Assembly (NCBI GenBank): GCA_022783515.1
Contig: JALEWR010000104.1
Location: forward strand, 1 to 39,563
DNA from: Prevotella sp.
GTDB lineage: Bacteria > Bacteroidota > Bacteroidia > Bacteroidales > Bacteroidaceae
Reading direction: 5' to 3'
DNA: 39,563 nt
Each line of letters begins with the position of its first letter. Position 1 is the stretch's first letter. The position numbers and the translations under genes are program-made. Below the pieces are notes generated by a model. It was not told the origin of the DNA. It saw nothing but the letters and a program-made list of their open reading frames with translations, and did not search any database. Shown here piece by piece: positions 27,593 to 37,003 of this stretch.

Positions 27593-30500
27593 ATGATGAG
27601 TCGATTCAGGCTTTTTTTTACCACATTGTTGGTAATGGTGGGCATTTGGGTCCATGCCCAAGCGGTTACGATTGATGTTAACCGTGCAAATGGAACATTC
27701 TACAAGTATAACACTATGTCCAATCAGACGTGGAACAACAGGTGGGTTTCTACGCAGAACAATCCGCAGGTAACTTTTCAGGCATCTGCCAACAACATGA
27801 CAACCACTAACGATAACGGTGTGGATATTTACAGTGGAGGCAGTCTTCAGAGTACTTATACGCTGTCTGTGTCGGGAGCTTATCGCATTGCCCGTTACAC
27901 GATAGAGGGTACGGCTCGTAACGGCGACCAGACTGTAACGCCTACTGGAGGCAATGCAACCGTCTTCCGGACAGGTGTAGCCCAGTCGATGAGTGTGGAG
28001 GCCAATGCTGCGAGCGTGTCTTTTGTGCTGTCGGGTAGCAATACCGGGCTCATGGCCACCATCACCGTAACTCTTGAGCCTTTTGTAAGTACACCGCCCG
28101 ATGCCACGCACCGTTACCGTATTACCAATGCCAACCAGCGTGGTTCGCTTTATTATAGTCCCTCGGCATCGTCGTTCTGGATATGGTCTACCGGCAAAAA
28201 CAACAGCAATACAGCGGCTGCCAATTACGAGTGGGCGTTTATCCCAACCGGAACAACCGGCGAATACTACATTTACAATATAGGACGGCAGCGATATATC
28301 GCTCCCACAACCGTTGGTTCTTACTCCGATGCCACGGGTGGAAAGACGTGGGCGTTCACTCCCGAGAAAGTGGCCGTTACCCTGACCGATATGGGAGGTG
28401 GCACTTATTCGATAAAAACGTCTGCAGGCGGTAATTATCTCTCTATGAGTAACAGCTATACGGGACCGGTCATCGACTATTATGCAGCAGGCGATGGTGG
28501 CGTTCCCTTTGTTTTTGAGAATGTGGGCGACTTCGACCCTGCTACCATTCCTGCCATTTCCGAAGGATTGATAGCTGCTGATATGAGTGCTGTGCAGGCC
28601 TATCAAACCACAGGCCGGGGGAATCTCACACCCTTGGTGAAACTCGATATTACGGGGTCTACACTGCCGGTGACCCTCACATCGCTCTCTACTACGCTGA
28701 AAGGCTCTACTGCCGGCTTGGTTAATACTGTGTCGGTGTATGCCACAACAGGTGAGGAATTTTATGCCGAGACACCGGTAAAGCTGGGTGAACAAACAGT
28801 TGGCAGCGGTGCTGATCTTACGGTGCCGCTCAATCATCAGTTAAGAAGCGGACTTAACCACTTGTGGTTGGCAGCAACCGTGAAAGAAGATGCTACTGTG
28901 GGCGAAATGGTAGATGCTGCGATAACAGCTGTGACATATATCAGTAATGAAGTATCTAAAAGCATAGACCTGACAGCCGTGGGTAACCCCGATGGCGAAG
29001 CAAAGATATTCAAGGTCCATTCCGTACCCTTTGTTCCCACTACAGACAACTGCCGATTCTATCGTATTCCTGCCATGATTGTTGCCAACGACGGCAGTGT
29101 CATTGCCGTAAGCGATAAACGCTACAACAGCAGTTCCGATTTGGGTAACCATAAGATTGACGTGGTGGTACGACGTTCAACTGATGGGGGCCGTACATGG
29201 AGTAATCCGGTAATCATGGCCGAAGGCGACGGGACAACCAACGCAGCTTTTGGTTATGGCGATGTGGCTTTGGCTAAGGCTCCCAATGGCGATATTATCG
29301 CAGTGATGGCAGCAGGCAAGAATAATCTGTGGGACGGAATTGTGAATATTGGTATATGTATCAGCAAGGATAATGGTGTTACCTGGTCGGCTGTACGCGA
29401 TATGACACTTTCTAATTTTACCGACGAAATTAGCGGAACAGTTAACAGCTTTGCCCAGTTCAGTAATTTCATCACCTCGGGCCGAGGTATAACGACGAAG
29501 GATGGTGAAGTGATGTTCCTCGGAAATGTCATCTATCCCGGCGATCGCAAAACTCTGCACAACCATATCTTCAGCTCTTCGGACAACGGGCAGTCGTGGA
29601 CGCTTCGCAAAGAGTCGGTCTATGATGGCGGTGACGAATCGAAATTGGTGCAGCGTGCCGATGGGGCAATATTGGCTTCTATCCGCCAAAGTGGTGCCAG
29701 AGGTTTCAATCTGGGTAGCAGCAACGGTCGTCAGTGGGCCGGTCAGTATCGGTCTACTACACTTTCGGGCAATGCCTGCAATGCCGATGTGCTGGCTTAT
29801 AGCGATAAGCTGATGCTTCATACCGTCATAGCCAATGTTAACAGTCGTGAAGACCTGAAAATCTTGGCCAGTACCAATAGTGGTGAAACATGGCACGAGG
29901 TATATACCATACAGCCGGGCTATGCAGCCTATTCTTCGATGGAAAAGCTTGCTAATGGCGATTTGGCGATAATCTTTGAAGATGCAAGCTATGGCAGCAA
30001 TGGCTACATTACCACTTATGTTACCTTGCCCAAGGAAATGGTTGAGGCTTTTGCCAATAACGAATGGAACGACGAGAACACTTCTTGGAGCCAACGCATC
30101 GTTGACGAGTATGGAAAGAACTTTGAGAGTGGTGTCAACCTGTATTATTCGCTCACCGATGCAAGTCGCAATGCCCTTCAACCTACCTATAGCCAGCTTA
30201 GCGGCACTTGTACACCCGACGAGTATTTTTCTTTTGTCGATGCTGTACGCAACGCTTTGAAAACAGGGGTGAAGATTCCTGAAACAGGATACTACCGCAT
30301 TAAGAGTACCAAGGCACGCACTCTTTACACTTATCTGGCCTATGGTACCGAACCGACGAATGGAAATACCGGCTTGATTACAGTGCCGGCCACTACCGGC
30401 CATGATAATATTTCCACGGTGGTGAAACTCACTCGTCTGGATAATGGTAAATTTACCTTGTCAACACAAGGCCTGAATGTACAAGAAAAGCCCGCTGCCA

Positions 30501-31264
30501 ATCAACTCTTCCAACTCTCTGAGGCGGCAGGACAAGAGTTTTCTATTGATATGGTGGCAGGAAAACCCGGTGTTGTGGGTATTACCGCTGGAGGTGCGGA
30601 TGGCTATCTCAACGAAACAAACTTTAGAACAGATGGCTACAACGGCGTAACCTGCTGGAATATCAACGACCCTGCATCGCAGTGGACTATTGAGGATGCC
30701 GACTTTGTGAATGTTCCGCTCACAACGATGGGTGAAAAAAGCTATGCCACGGTATGTGTGCCTTTTGCTTTTGAAGTAGAAAATGCACAGCCTGCCACCG
30801 TTGTTGCCAACACGGAAAATGCAACAGCCGATTATACAACACTTGCTGGGACCATGCCTGCTGCCGCTCCTTTGTTGTTGGTGAGTGATGGGGTGGCTGC
30901 TGTTGCCAAACTGAATATTCGCAACACTGAACCTGCAGCCATATCTGTTGCTAACCAGTTGAAAGGGGCGTTCCTTGCAGCCACACCTGAAAAGAATGCG
31001 TGTGTATTGGGAGAAACAGACGGTAAGGGTGGATTTTGGATTCCGGCTACTGTTGGTCTGCAACCTGCTAATACGGCTTATCTGCCTTTGGTAGGCAGTG
31101 GAACAGGTTTTGCGTTCAACAATATGACAACAGGTATCGCTATGCCTAATGTCGCTGATGGTGGCAATGATGTGAAGGTGGTGTATGATATGCAAGGTCG
31201 TCGCTTATCGAAAGCTGTGCGTGGTGTGAATATCATTAATGGCAAGAAAATTGTGGTGAAGTAA
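27593..31264 (+). CDS. nanH: secreted multidomain GH33 exo-alpha-sialidase
   Basis: 1,223 aa from ATG 27593, a start forced by the promoter box at 27533-27540; the adjacent ATG 27596 is equally possible. Signal peptide MMSRFRLFFTTLLVMVGIWVHAQ. An unassigned beta-rich region (~24-165) precedes a lectin-like trefoil-type region (~172-320, YRITNANQRGSLYY) and a sialidase-associated N-terminal domain (~326-450). The six-bladed propeller begins with the arginine motif FYRIP (489-493) and has four Asp boxes: STDGGRTW (529), SKDNGVTW (591), SSDNGQSW (662), STNSGETW (760). YSSMEKL near 781 supplies the likely catalytic Tyr/Glu area. A second lectin-like region follows, and the end (VVYDMQGRRLSKAVRG...GKKIVVK) is a sorting-tail type. 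It releases terminal sialic acid from host glycans outside the cell. No nan catabolic genes are adjacent. Confidence 0.93.
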   Translation: MMSRFRLFFTTLLVMVGIWVHAQAVTIDVNRANGTFYKYNTMSNQTWNNRWVSTQNNPQVTFQASANNMTTTNDNGVDIYSGGSLQSTYTLSVSGAYRIARYTIEGTARNGDQTVTPTGGNATVFRTGVAQSMSVEANAASVSFVLSGSNTGLMATITVTLEPFVSTPPDATHRYRITNANQRGSLYYSPSASSFWIWSTGKNNSNTAAANYEWAFIPTGTTGEYYIYNIGRQRYIAPTTVGSYSDATGGKTWAFTPEKVAVTLTDMGGGTYSIKTSAGGNYLSMSNSYTGPVIDYYAAGDGGVPFVFENVGDFDPATIPAISEGLIAADMSAVQAYQTTGRGNLTPLVKLDITGSTLPVTLTSLSTTLKGSTAGLVNTVSVYATTGEEFYAETPVKLGEQTVGSGADLTVPLNHQLRSGLNHLWLAATVKEDATVGEMVDAAITAVTYISNEVSKSIDLTAVGNPDGEAKIFKVHSVPFVPTTDNCRFYRIPAMIVANDGSVIAVSDKRYNSSSDLGNHKIDVVVRRSTDGGRTWSNPVIMAEGDGTTNAAFGYGDVALAKAPNGDIIAVMAAGKNNLWDGIVNIGICISKDNGVTWSAVRDMTLSNFTDEISGTVNSFAQFSNFITSGRGITTKDGEVMFLGNVIYPGDRKTLHNHIFSSSDNGQSWTLRKESVYDGGDESKLVQRADGAILASIRQSGARGFNLGSSNGRQWAGQYRSTTLSGNACNADVLAYSDKLMLHTVIANVNSREDLKILASTNSGETWHEVYTIQPGYAAYSSMEKLANGDLAIIFEDASYGSNGYITTYVTLPKEMVEAFANNEWNDENTSWSQRIVDEYGKNFESGVNLYYSLTDASRNALQPTYSQLSGTCTPDEYFSFVDAVRNALKTGVKIPETGYYRIKSTKARTLYTYLAYGTEPTNGNTGLITVPATTGHDNISTVVKLTRLDNGKFTLSTQGLNVQEKPAANQLFQLSEAAGQEFSIDMVAGKPGVVGITAGGADGYLNETNFRTDGYNGVTCWNINDPASQWTIEDADFVNVPLTTMGEKSYATVCVPFAFEVENAQPATVVANTENATADYTTLAGTMPAAAPLLLVSDGVAAVAKLNIRNTEPAAISVANQLKGAFLAATPEKNACVLGETDGKGGFWIPATVGLQPANTAYLPLVGSGTGFAFNNMTTGIAMPNVADGGNDVKVVYDMQGRRLSKAVRGVNIINGKKIVVK

Positions 31265-31314
31265 ATACCATTTATTATATATCATCCATGCCTTTGATGG
31301 CGTGAATAGAAATG

Positions 31315-31358
31315 AAATGACCCCAAAAAGTTAGACAAGAAACTTTTGGGGTCATTTT
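31315..31358. terminator. sialidase terminator
   Basis: The left arm AAATGACCCCAAAA (31315-31328) pairs perfectly with TTTTGGGGTCATTT, continuing into AGTT/AACT with one bulge, and ends in a T-run. It lies 51 bases after the sialidase stop. The sequence TGACCCCAAAAAGTTAGAC also resembles the outer ends of some IS3-family elements. The rest of the gap to metY (up to 31627) holds a weaker hairpin at 31501-31532 and no gene. Confidence 0.8.
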
Positions 31359-31627
31359 ACAAACTGACACTCCTTCATATTTTTCTATGTGATAAACGAG
31401 ATAGCTTGTGAGCAAGAAGTATTTGTTAGTGATGCTTGCCGACTCTTCCCTTTTTGGGGGGAGGAGAGGTAAGGAGGGAATAATAAAGAGATGAAGTATC
31501 TTCCCCTCGGCTTGTTTGATATGCGTGGGGAGAATACTCCATCTCTGTGTGTTGTGGCTCAGATTACTTCAGTCCTTTTGATTTCTTAAGTGTTTGTGTT
31601 TGTTTTCAACAATCTATATTATCCTTA

Positions 31628-32923
31628 CTATCTTATCTTTTCTAATGCTTGTTCCAAATCGGCAATGATATCGTCGATGTGTTCTATACCCACTGAGAGG
31701 CGTACTGTGGTTGGTGTTATTTTTTGTGCAGCCAACTCTTCTTCCGTCATCTGACTGTGAGTGGTGGTATATGGATGAATCACCAATGATTTTACATCTG
31801 CCACATTGGCTAAGAGTGAGAAGATTTGGAGTGAGTCGATAAACTTCCATGTGTCTTCTTGTGTACCATTAATCTCAAATGTGAAGATGCTGCCACCTTC
31901 TTTGGGGAAGTATTGTTGATAGAGTTGATGGTCTTTGTGTGTGGTTAATGAAGGATGACTCACACTCTTCACCTTGGGATGAGAGGCCAGATAGTTAACT
32001 ACCTTTATGGCATTTTCTACATGGCGTTCAATTCTCAAAGGGAGTGTTTCTACACCTTGCAACAATATCCATGCGTTGAAGGGAGATATGCAGGCACCTG
32101 TGTCGCGAAGAATGACGGCACGGATGCGGGTAACAAAGGCTGCGGCTCCTGCCACATCGGCAAATACGGCACCATGATAAGAGGGGTCGGGTTGTGCGAT
32201 AGTGGGGTATTTGTCGGCATTGGCCTTCCAGTCGAACTTGCCCGAGTCGATGATAATGCCACCCAAAGAAGTGCCATGACCACCTATAAACTTAGTGGCA
32301 GAATGCACCACGATGTCGGCTCCATGCTCGATAGGACGGATAAGGAGCGGTGCAAAAGTATTGTCGACCACGAAAACCACTTGATGGCGATGTGCCACTT
32401 CTGCTATGGCTTTGAGGTTTGTTACGTCAGAATTAGGGTTGCCAAATGTTTCTGCAAAAATCACCTTTGTGTTAGGGCGTATCGCTTGCTCAAGTGCTTC
32501 AAGGTCGTTTACATTCACGATGGTATTGGTAATACCTTGTGTGGGCAACGTATGGGTAATAAGATTGAACGAACCGCCATACAAATTGTCGGCTGCCACA
32601 ATGTGATCGCCATTCTGCAGAATGTTTTGCAGCGTATAGGTGATGGCAGCTGCACCGCTGGCTACAGCCAATGCAGCTACACCACCTTCAAGTGCTGCCA
32701 TACGTTCTTCAAACACGCCTTGTGTAGTATTGGTAAGGCGTCCATAGATGTTGCCACTATCGCGTAAAGCAAAGCGGTCGGCAGCATGCTGCGAACTGTC
32801 GAAGACGTATGAAGTAGTTTGATATATAGGTACAGCTCTGGATCCTGTTGTAGGGTCAGCCTGCTCTTGTCCCACATGTAATGCGAGAGTTTCCAGGTGA
32901 AGCTTATGTTGTTGATTACTCAT
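31628..32923 (-). CDS. metY: O-acetylhomoserine sulfhydrylase (aminocarboxypropyltransferase)
   Basis: 431 aa cytosolic PLP enzyme of the Cys/Met metabolism class. It makes homocysteine from O-acetylhomoserine and sulfide for methionine synthesis. Motifs: [83 protein letters not shown] (Asp187 for the pyridine nitrogen), [18 protein letters not shown] with the PLP-binding Lys211, and [14 protein letters not shown]. Length and the N-terminal [30 protein letters not shown] region favour the MetY branch over MetB/MetC. A minus-strand -7 box at 33053-33060 predicts a ~120-base leader containing three phased direct repeats. It is divergent from an Lrp-type regulator, its likely controller. Confidence 0.95.
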   Translation of the reverse strand: MSNQQHKLHLETLALHVGQEQADPTTGSRAVPIYQTTSYVFDSSQHAADRFALRDSGNIYGRLTNTTQGVFEERMAALEGGVAALAVASGAAAITYTLQNILQNGDHIVAADNLYGGSFNLITHTLPTQGITNTIVNVNDLEALEQAIRPNTKVIFAETFGNPNSDVTNLKAIAEVAHRHQVVFVVDNTFAPLLIRPIEHGADIVVHSATKFIGGHGTSLGGIIIDSGKFDWKANADKYPTIAQPDPSYHGAVFADVAGAAAFVTRIRAVILRDTGACISPFNAWILLQGVETLPLRIERHVENAIKVVNYLASHPKVKSVSHPSLTTHKDHQLYQQYFPKEGGSIFTFEINGTQEDTWKFIDSLQIFSLLANVADVKSLVIHPYTTTHSQMTEEELAAQKITPTTVRLSVGIEHIDDIIADLEQALEKIR

Positions 32924-32940
32924 ATAGTCGTTTATTTTGA

Positions 32941-33008
32941 AGTGATGAGAGTCTTAAATTCTATAGCGATGAATCTTTTATCAATCTATAGTGATGAGTT
33001 TTTACTCA
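32941..33008. repeat. three phased direct repeats in the metY leader
   Basis: AGTGATGAG (32941), AGCGATGAA (32965) and AGTGATGAG (32990) each head a similar ~24-base unit containing a T-rich CTTA/TTTTA segment; spacings are 24 and 25. The middle two also share CTATAG just before the core. They sit between the metY start codon and its predicted promoter, so they are candidate operator sites, perhaps for the neighbouring Lrp-type regulator. Confidence 0.55.
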
Positions 33009-33052
33009 AGAGTCAACTGCTATGAAATCATACTCTTAAAAATCTTGATGCA

Positions 33053-33060
33053 AAGTTATA
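33053..33060 (-). promoter_or_regulatory. -7 box (TAACTTTG) of metY
   Basis: Exact TAnnTTTG on the minus strand; a TTGG sequence about 17 bases upstream could stand in for the -33 element. Predicts a leader of about 120 bases. Confidence 0.6.
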
Positions 33061-33109
33061 TAAAAAGGAAAAAACTGCCAATTAGTTTTTTAAAGTAAGA
33101 AAAAATCAC

Positions 33110-33117
33110 TATTTTTG
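33110..33117 (+). promoter_or_regulatory. -7 box (TATTTTTG) of the lrp-type gene
   Basis: Exact TAnnTTTG, about 48 bases before ATG 33166. It is divergent from, and only 50 bases away from, the metY -7 box, so a single regulator bound in between could affect both. Confidence 0.6.
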
Positions 33118-33165
33118 CATTGCTTAATGAAATATTCGGACTAAACTCTATTAATTTAATTGGTT

Positions 33166-33645
33166 ATGGCAGAAAAAACTACTTTCGAGAGCTTGGATGA
33201 GAAAGACATCCTTATTCTTCGTACCTTACAACAGAATGCCCATCTGACGGTTAAGCAGGTGGCGGCCACTTGTCATTTAAGTATTACACCTGTATTCGAG
33301 CGTATCAAACGTTTGGAAAAAGATGGTTATATCAAGCGTTATATCACTGTATTGGATGCAGAAAAGTTGCATCGTGGTTTTGTGGTGTATTGCAGTGTGA
33401 AGTTGAGTCACATCAATCGTGAGGTGGCTACAGATTTTTCTCAAAGAGTGATGGATATACCCGAGGTGAGCGAGTGTTATAATATCTCGGGTAAATTCGA
33501 TTATTTGTTAAAAGTGCATTCTCCCAATATGAAGTATTATCAAGAATTTGTCTTGAATGTCTTAGGTACCATCCCTCACCTTTGCACTTTGGAAAGTACC
33601 TTTGTGATGGAAGAGATTAAGCATAACTATGGTATTGTCATCTGA
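33166..33645 (+). CDS. Lrp/AsnC-family transcriptional regulator
   Basis: 159 aa from ATG 33166 (the frame also runs up to a TTG at 33160, which is less likely). The N-terminal winged helix-turn-helix is at about 10-60 (LDEKDILILRTLQQNAHLTVKQVAATCHLSITPVFERIKRLEKDG split over both helices). The C-terminal RAM/ACT-like effector domain spans about 66-150 (FVVYCSVKLSH, VSECYNISGKFDYLLKVH, VLGTIPHLCTLESTFVMEEIK). Family members sense amino acids and bind DNA as dimers to octamers, often at phased sites. Divergence from metY and the phased repeats between them suggest control of methionine/sulfur genes, but this is inference from context. Confidence 0.93.
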   Translation: MAEKTTFESLDEKDILILRTLQQNAHLTVKQVAATCHLSITPVFERIKRLEKDGYIKRYITVLDAEKLHRGFVVYCSVKLSHINREVATDFSQRVMDIPEVSECYNISGKFDYLLKVHSPNMKYYQEFVLNVLGTIPHLCTLESTFVMEEIKHNYGIVI

Positions 33646-33867
33646 TAGGAATTTCAGAAAGAGCTTCGAGTTCCTGGATAAGAGTCTTTATTCTTGAGTC
33701 GAGGCGGCATTTCCTTTTCTTTTGTGTTGCGTGGTATGATGGTTGCTTGGCTGTAGTGAAATAACAACTGATAACATGGTTTGAGCTACCTAATAGTAAT
33801 GAACACTCTCATTTTTTTCCTTTTAAGATAGCTATTTTTCGGTATTGCGACATTTTATAAAGGTCGT

Positions 33868-33875
33868 TAACTTTG
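33868..33875 (+). promoter_or_regulatory. -7 box (TAACTTTG) of the TonB receptor cassette
   Basis: Exact TAnnTTTG. It overlaps the TTG codon (33873) that opens the longest frame, which shows that translation must start later, at ATG 33906. Confidence 0.6.
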
Positions 33876-33905
33876 CAAAAAAATACGTTTGGCTATTTAG
33901 TAAGG

Positions 33906-36626
33906 ATGAGAGTTTCATTGATTATTATATTCAGCATACTGTTCTTGAGAAGCATGGCTCAAACGTCTACCGAAGGCACGGTGCTTGATAAGGAAACCCA
34001 AGAACCCATTGTGGGGGCGATTGTTTCTGTTGTGAATGGCAAGAAAGCTACCACCGTGACCGACATTTCAGGCAGGTTTAAGATTGTTGGCAGGGTAGGC
34101 GAGATGTTGAGAATAACTTTCTTGGGTTATAAGCCATTGACGATAAAGTCTGTCGTCAATGGCATTTACCATATACAACCCGAAGTAAAGAGCATTCACG
34201 AAGTTGTTGTTACGGCACAGGAATCGCGTTCGCTCTCGGCATCTTCTACCATTGGAAAACATGCAATGAAGCATTTGCAACCGTCGAGTTTTTCGGATTT
34301 GCTCGAACTCCTGCCGGGAGGGCGTTCTTCCGACCCCTCGCTTACTGCTCCCAATGCCATCCGTCTGCGGGAAGCAACTCCTTTATCCAATCAAAACTAT
34401 GCCACTTCCTCGCTTGGAACAAGCTTTGTGATTGACGGCTCTCCTGTCAGCACAAATGCTAATATGCAGTATATCGCAGGAACATGGGAGACAAATGCCA
34501 CATCGAGAGACTTTACCAATCGAGGTGTGGACATGCGTTCGATTGCTACCGACGATATAGAGAAGGTGGAGATAGTTCGTGGTATTCCTTCTGTGGAGTA
34601 TGGGGATTTGACGAGCGGATTAGTGAAAATCGAGCGAAAACGAGGTGGAAATGATATCCATGCACGCTTAAAAGCAGATATGGGAAGTCGGCTGTTTTAT
34701 CTTTCAAAAGGTTTTGAGTGGGACAAGAAGTTAAGCCTTAACCTCAGTGCCGACTACCTTGATGCTAAGGCTGATCCGCGAAACTCACTCGAAAACTATA
34801 AACGCCTGACGCTGTCTGCCCGTCTTCGCAAGCAATGGATTCAGCCGGCATACGATGTGAGTATGGATACCAACTTTGATTATAGCGGTTCTTTCGACGA
34901 TGAAAAACTTGATCCCGACCTTAACCAAGGTAAGGTTGACAAGTATAAGTCGAGCTATAATCGCTTGGCATTCAATGCCTCTCTGAATATCAGAATGAAG
35001 AAGATGCAGTGGCTGAAGTCGTTTTCTTCAACCTTTTCAACGGCTTATCAACACGATATCTTGTCGCGTACCCGGTTGGTACAACTCAACAGACTCACAC
35101 CCGCACTCACCTCTCTTGTCGAAGGCGAGCAGAATGCAGAGATTCTGCCTTTCACTTATTATGCGACACAAGATACCGATGGCAAACCCTTGCATGCTTT
35201 CTTTCGTATGAATGCCCGCTTTCAGATTCCCTCACATCATATTTCCAATACCTTATTAATAGGTGGCGATTGGAATATGGACAAGAATTATGGTGATGGA
35301 CAGCGTTTTAATCCGCTATTGCCTCTATATCCCGGCACTTCCGAGCGTGCTCGCCGCCTCTCTTCCATTCCTGCCATGCACTCCTTGGCTTTTTATGCGG
35401 AAGAGCAAATGAAGGTTCCTGTTGCAAAAAACACTTTTGAATTGATTGCCGGATTGCGTGCCGGCGAACTCCTCCATTTGCCCTCAACCTACGCTATGCA
35501 CGGCAAATGGTATCTCGATCCGCGTGTTAATATTGGATGGACCTTCCCTCAATTCCGGGTGGGGAAAATGCCTACGTTCATACGGATAGCAGCCGGTGTG
35601 GGTAAGCACACCAAGAATCCCACCATCAACCACCTCTATCCATCGTCTCGCTACATGGATATTGCCCAATTGAGCTATTATCACGATAATCCCGATTATC
35701 GGCTGATTAATCTCATGCTCTATGTTATCGATCCCACCAATAAGGCTTTGTTGCCTGCCCGTAACACAAAATGGGAGGTGAGTACGGATATTCAGATGGG
35801 CGAAAACCGACTCTCTGTCACTCTTTTCCGCGAGGATATGAGTTCGGGCTTCCGTACCAATGTCTTCTATTCTCCTTATACTTATAAGCAATACGATGCT
35901 TCATCGCTCAATCCTTCTACCTTGACGGCTGCACCCGATGTCAACACGCTGCCTTTCATAACGATGAGCGAATTGTTGGGGCATCATGAATATGCCAATG
36001 GAAGTCGCACCTTGAAGCGAGGCATTGAGTATGTTTTCTCTTCTCGTCGCATCCCTTCCATTGCCACACGCATCACCATCAACGGTGCATGGTTCAAAAC
36101 ATTGTACCGCAATTCGCAAACAGTGATGTTTCGACCCACAGCCGTGGTCAATGGAAAGCAGATACAGTATGTGGGCATATACAAGGATGATGACGGTATG
36201 GTCAATGAGATGGCTAACACCAATTTTACGCTTGATACTGATATTCCCAAACTCCGGCTCGGTGTTTCACTCTCTGCACAATGCTTGTGGTTTACCTCTT
36301 CTCAACGCTTGCCGTTGAGCAATATGCCCGCTCAATATATGTCGCCCGATGGTAAAATACATAATTGGCAGTCTGGTGATGAACAAAACATTTATCTGCG
36401 TTGGTTGGTGAGAAATTATACGTCAACAGAGTTTCAGCGTTTCACAGTACCCTTTAGTATGAATCTCAACTTCAAAATAACCAAGAAGTTGATGAACGAT
36501 TGCCTCAATATAGCCATGTTTTGCAATAAAATATGGGATTATACCCCCGACTATGAGAGTAATGGTGCCATCATACGTCGCAGTGTGCGTCCTTATTTCG
36601 GATTAGAAACCAGCATTAAGTTATGA
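33906..36626 (+). CDS. TonB-dependent outer-membrane receptor with carboxypeptidase-like N-terminal domain
   Basis: 906 aa. Start ATG 33906 follows TAAGG and gives a clean signal peptide (MRVSLIIIFSILFLRSMAQ); upstream in-frame codons overlap the promoter box. Residues ~20-95 are a carboxypeptidase-regulatory-like domain (GTVLDKETQEPIVGAIVSVV). A TonB box IHEVVVTAQE (~97-106) precedes the plug (SFSDLLELLPGG, FVIDGSPVS, IATDDIEKVEIVRGIPSVEYGDLTSGLVKI) and a beta-barrel. The plug lacks the SusC-type RGANGVV signature and no SusD gene is adjacent, so this is a receptor of the siderophore/cobalamin/haem or peptide type rather than a SusC. Its stop overlaps the next start (ATGA), so the cassette is translationally coupled. 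The ligand cannot be read from the sequence. Confidence 0.92.
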   Translation: MRVSLIIIFSILFLRSMAQTSTEGTVLDKETQEPIVGAIVSVVNGKKATTVTDISGRFKIVGRVGEMLRITFLGYKPLTIKSVVNGIYHIQPEVKSIHEVVVTAQESRSLSASSTIGKHAMKHLQPSSFSDLLELLPGGRSSDPSLTAPNAIRLREATPLSNQNYATSSLGTSFVIDGSPVSTNANMQYIAGTWETNATSRDFTNRGVDMRSIATDDIEKVEIVRGIPSVEYGDLTSGLVKIERKRGGNDIHARLKADMGSRLFYLSKGFEWDKKLSLNLSADYLDAKADPRNSLENYKRLTLSARLRKQWIQPAYDVSMDTNFDYSGSFDDEKLDPDLNQGKVDKYKSSYNRLAFNASLNIRMKKMQWLKSFSSTFSTAYQHDILSRTRLVQLNRLTPALTSLVEGEQNAEILPFTYYATQDTDGKPLHAFFRMNARFQIPSHHISNTLLIGGDWNMDKNYGDGQRFNPLLPLYPGTSERARRLSSIPAMHSLAFYAEEQMKVPVAKNTFELIAGLRAGELLHLPSTYAMHGKWYLDPRVNIGWTFPQFRVGKMPTFIRIAAGVGKHTKNPTINHLYPSSRYMDIAQLSYYHDNPDYRLINLMLYVIDPTNKALLPARNTKWEVSTDIQMGENRLSVTLFREDMSSGFRTNVFYSPYTYKQYDASSLNPSTLTAAPDVNTLPFITMSELLGHHEYANGSRTLKRGIEYVFSSRRIPSIATRITINGAWFKTLYRNSQTVMFRPTAVVNGKQIQYVGIYKDDDGMVNEMANTNFTLDTDIPKLRLGVSLSAQCLWFTSSQRLPLSNMPAQYMSPDGKIHNWQSGDEQNIYLRWLVRNYTSTEFQRFTVPFSMNLNFKITKKLMNDCLNIAMFCNKIWDYTPDYESNGAIIRRSVRPYFGLETSIKL

Positions 36627-37003
36627 AAAGAAAAACTTTCTTATTATGTCTCTTAGCTGCTTGCCTTTTGATGGGATGTCGCCAAGATAACGAAACATAC
36701 TTCTCGACAGCCAGAATTGTGGTGCAAGGGGGCGACACTATCACCATCGAACGTATCCAAGCAACGGCCACATTGACAAATATCAATACCGGTCAGGTCG
36801 TTTCTTCCACCGATTTTCAGGGTAATAGGCTTAGCATTGATGTGCTTCGGGGGGCTTATCATGTTTCCATACAAGGCTTGGTGAGGTATAGCAATAGGCA
36901 AAACAAAGTTTATACCCGCCCTTTTCGAGCTTATGCAGAGTATGCTTCTCTGGCTAACGAGGGAGAAAATACTTTTTCTACCAACTTATTTTTTATGAAT
37001 TGA
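36623..37003 (+). CDS. short lipoprotein paralogous to the N-terminus of the DUF4876-type protein
   Basis: 126 aa. Lipobox LLMGC, Cys19. The mature part is a single beta-rich domain. It resembles the first ~100 residues of the DUF4876-type lipoprotein encoded at 38540: ATLTNINTGQVV...GAYHVSIQGLVRYS against ATFTNVQTGGVY...GTYNVAVTGKVFYA. It therefore looks like a stand-alone copy of that N-terminal domain. The start overlaps the receptor stop by four bases (ATGA) and the stop overlaps the next ATG, so it sits in a coupled operon. Probably outer-membrane anchored and a partner of the receptor. No family name can be given for it alone. Confidence 0.8.
   Translation: MKRKTFLLCLLAACLLMGCRQDNETYFSTARIVVQGGDTITIERIQATATLTNINTGQVVSSTDFQGNRLSIDVLRGAYHVSIQGLVRYSNRQNKVYTRPFRAYAEYASLANEGENTFSTNLFFMN

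Noticed and set aside
27587..30403. Long minus-strand open frames antisense to the sialidase
   Set aside because: They lie opposite a clearly coding gene and show no protein family features; shadow frames produced by codon bias.
31955..32767. Plus-strand open frame of 270 codons opposite metY
   Set aside because: Antisense to the conserved PLP-enzyme core; no family resemblance.
32924..33050. SAM riboswitch in the metY leader
   Set aside because: The leader is AT-rich with short direct repeats; I could not match the conserved core of a SAM-II or SAM-I type riboswitch.
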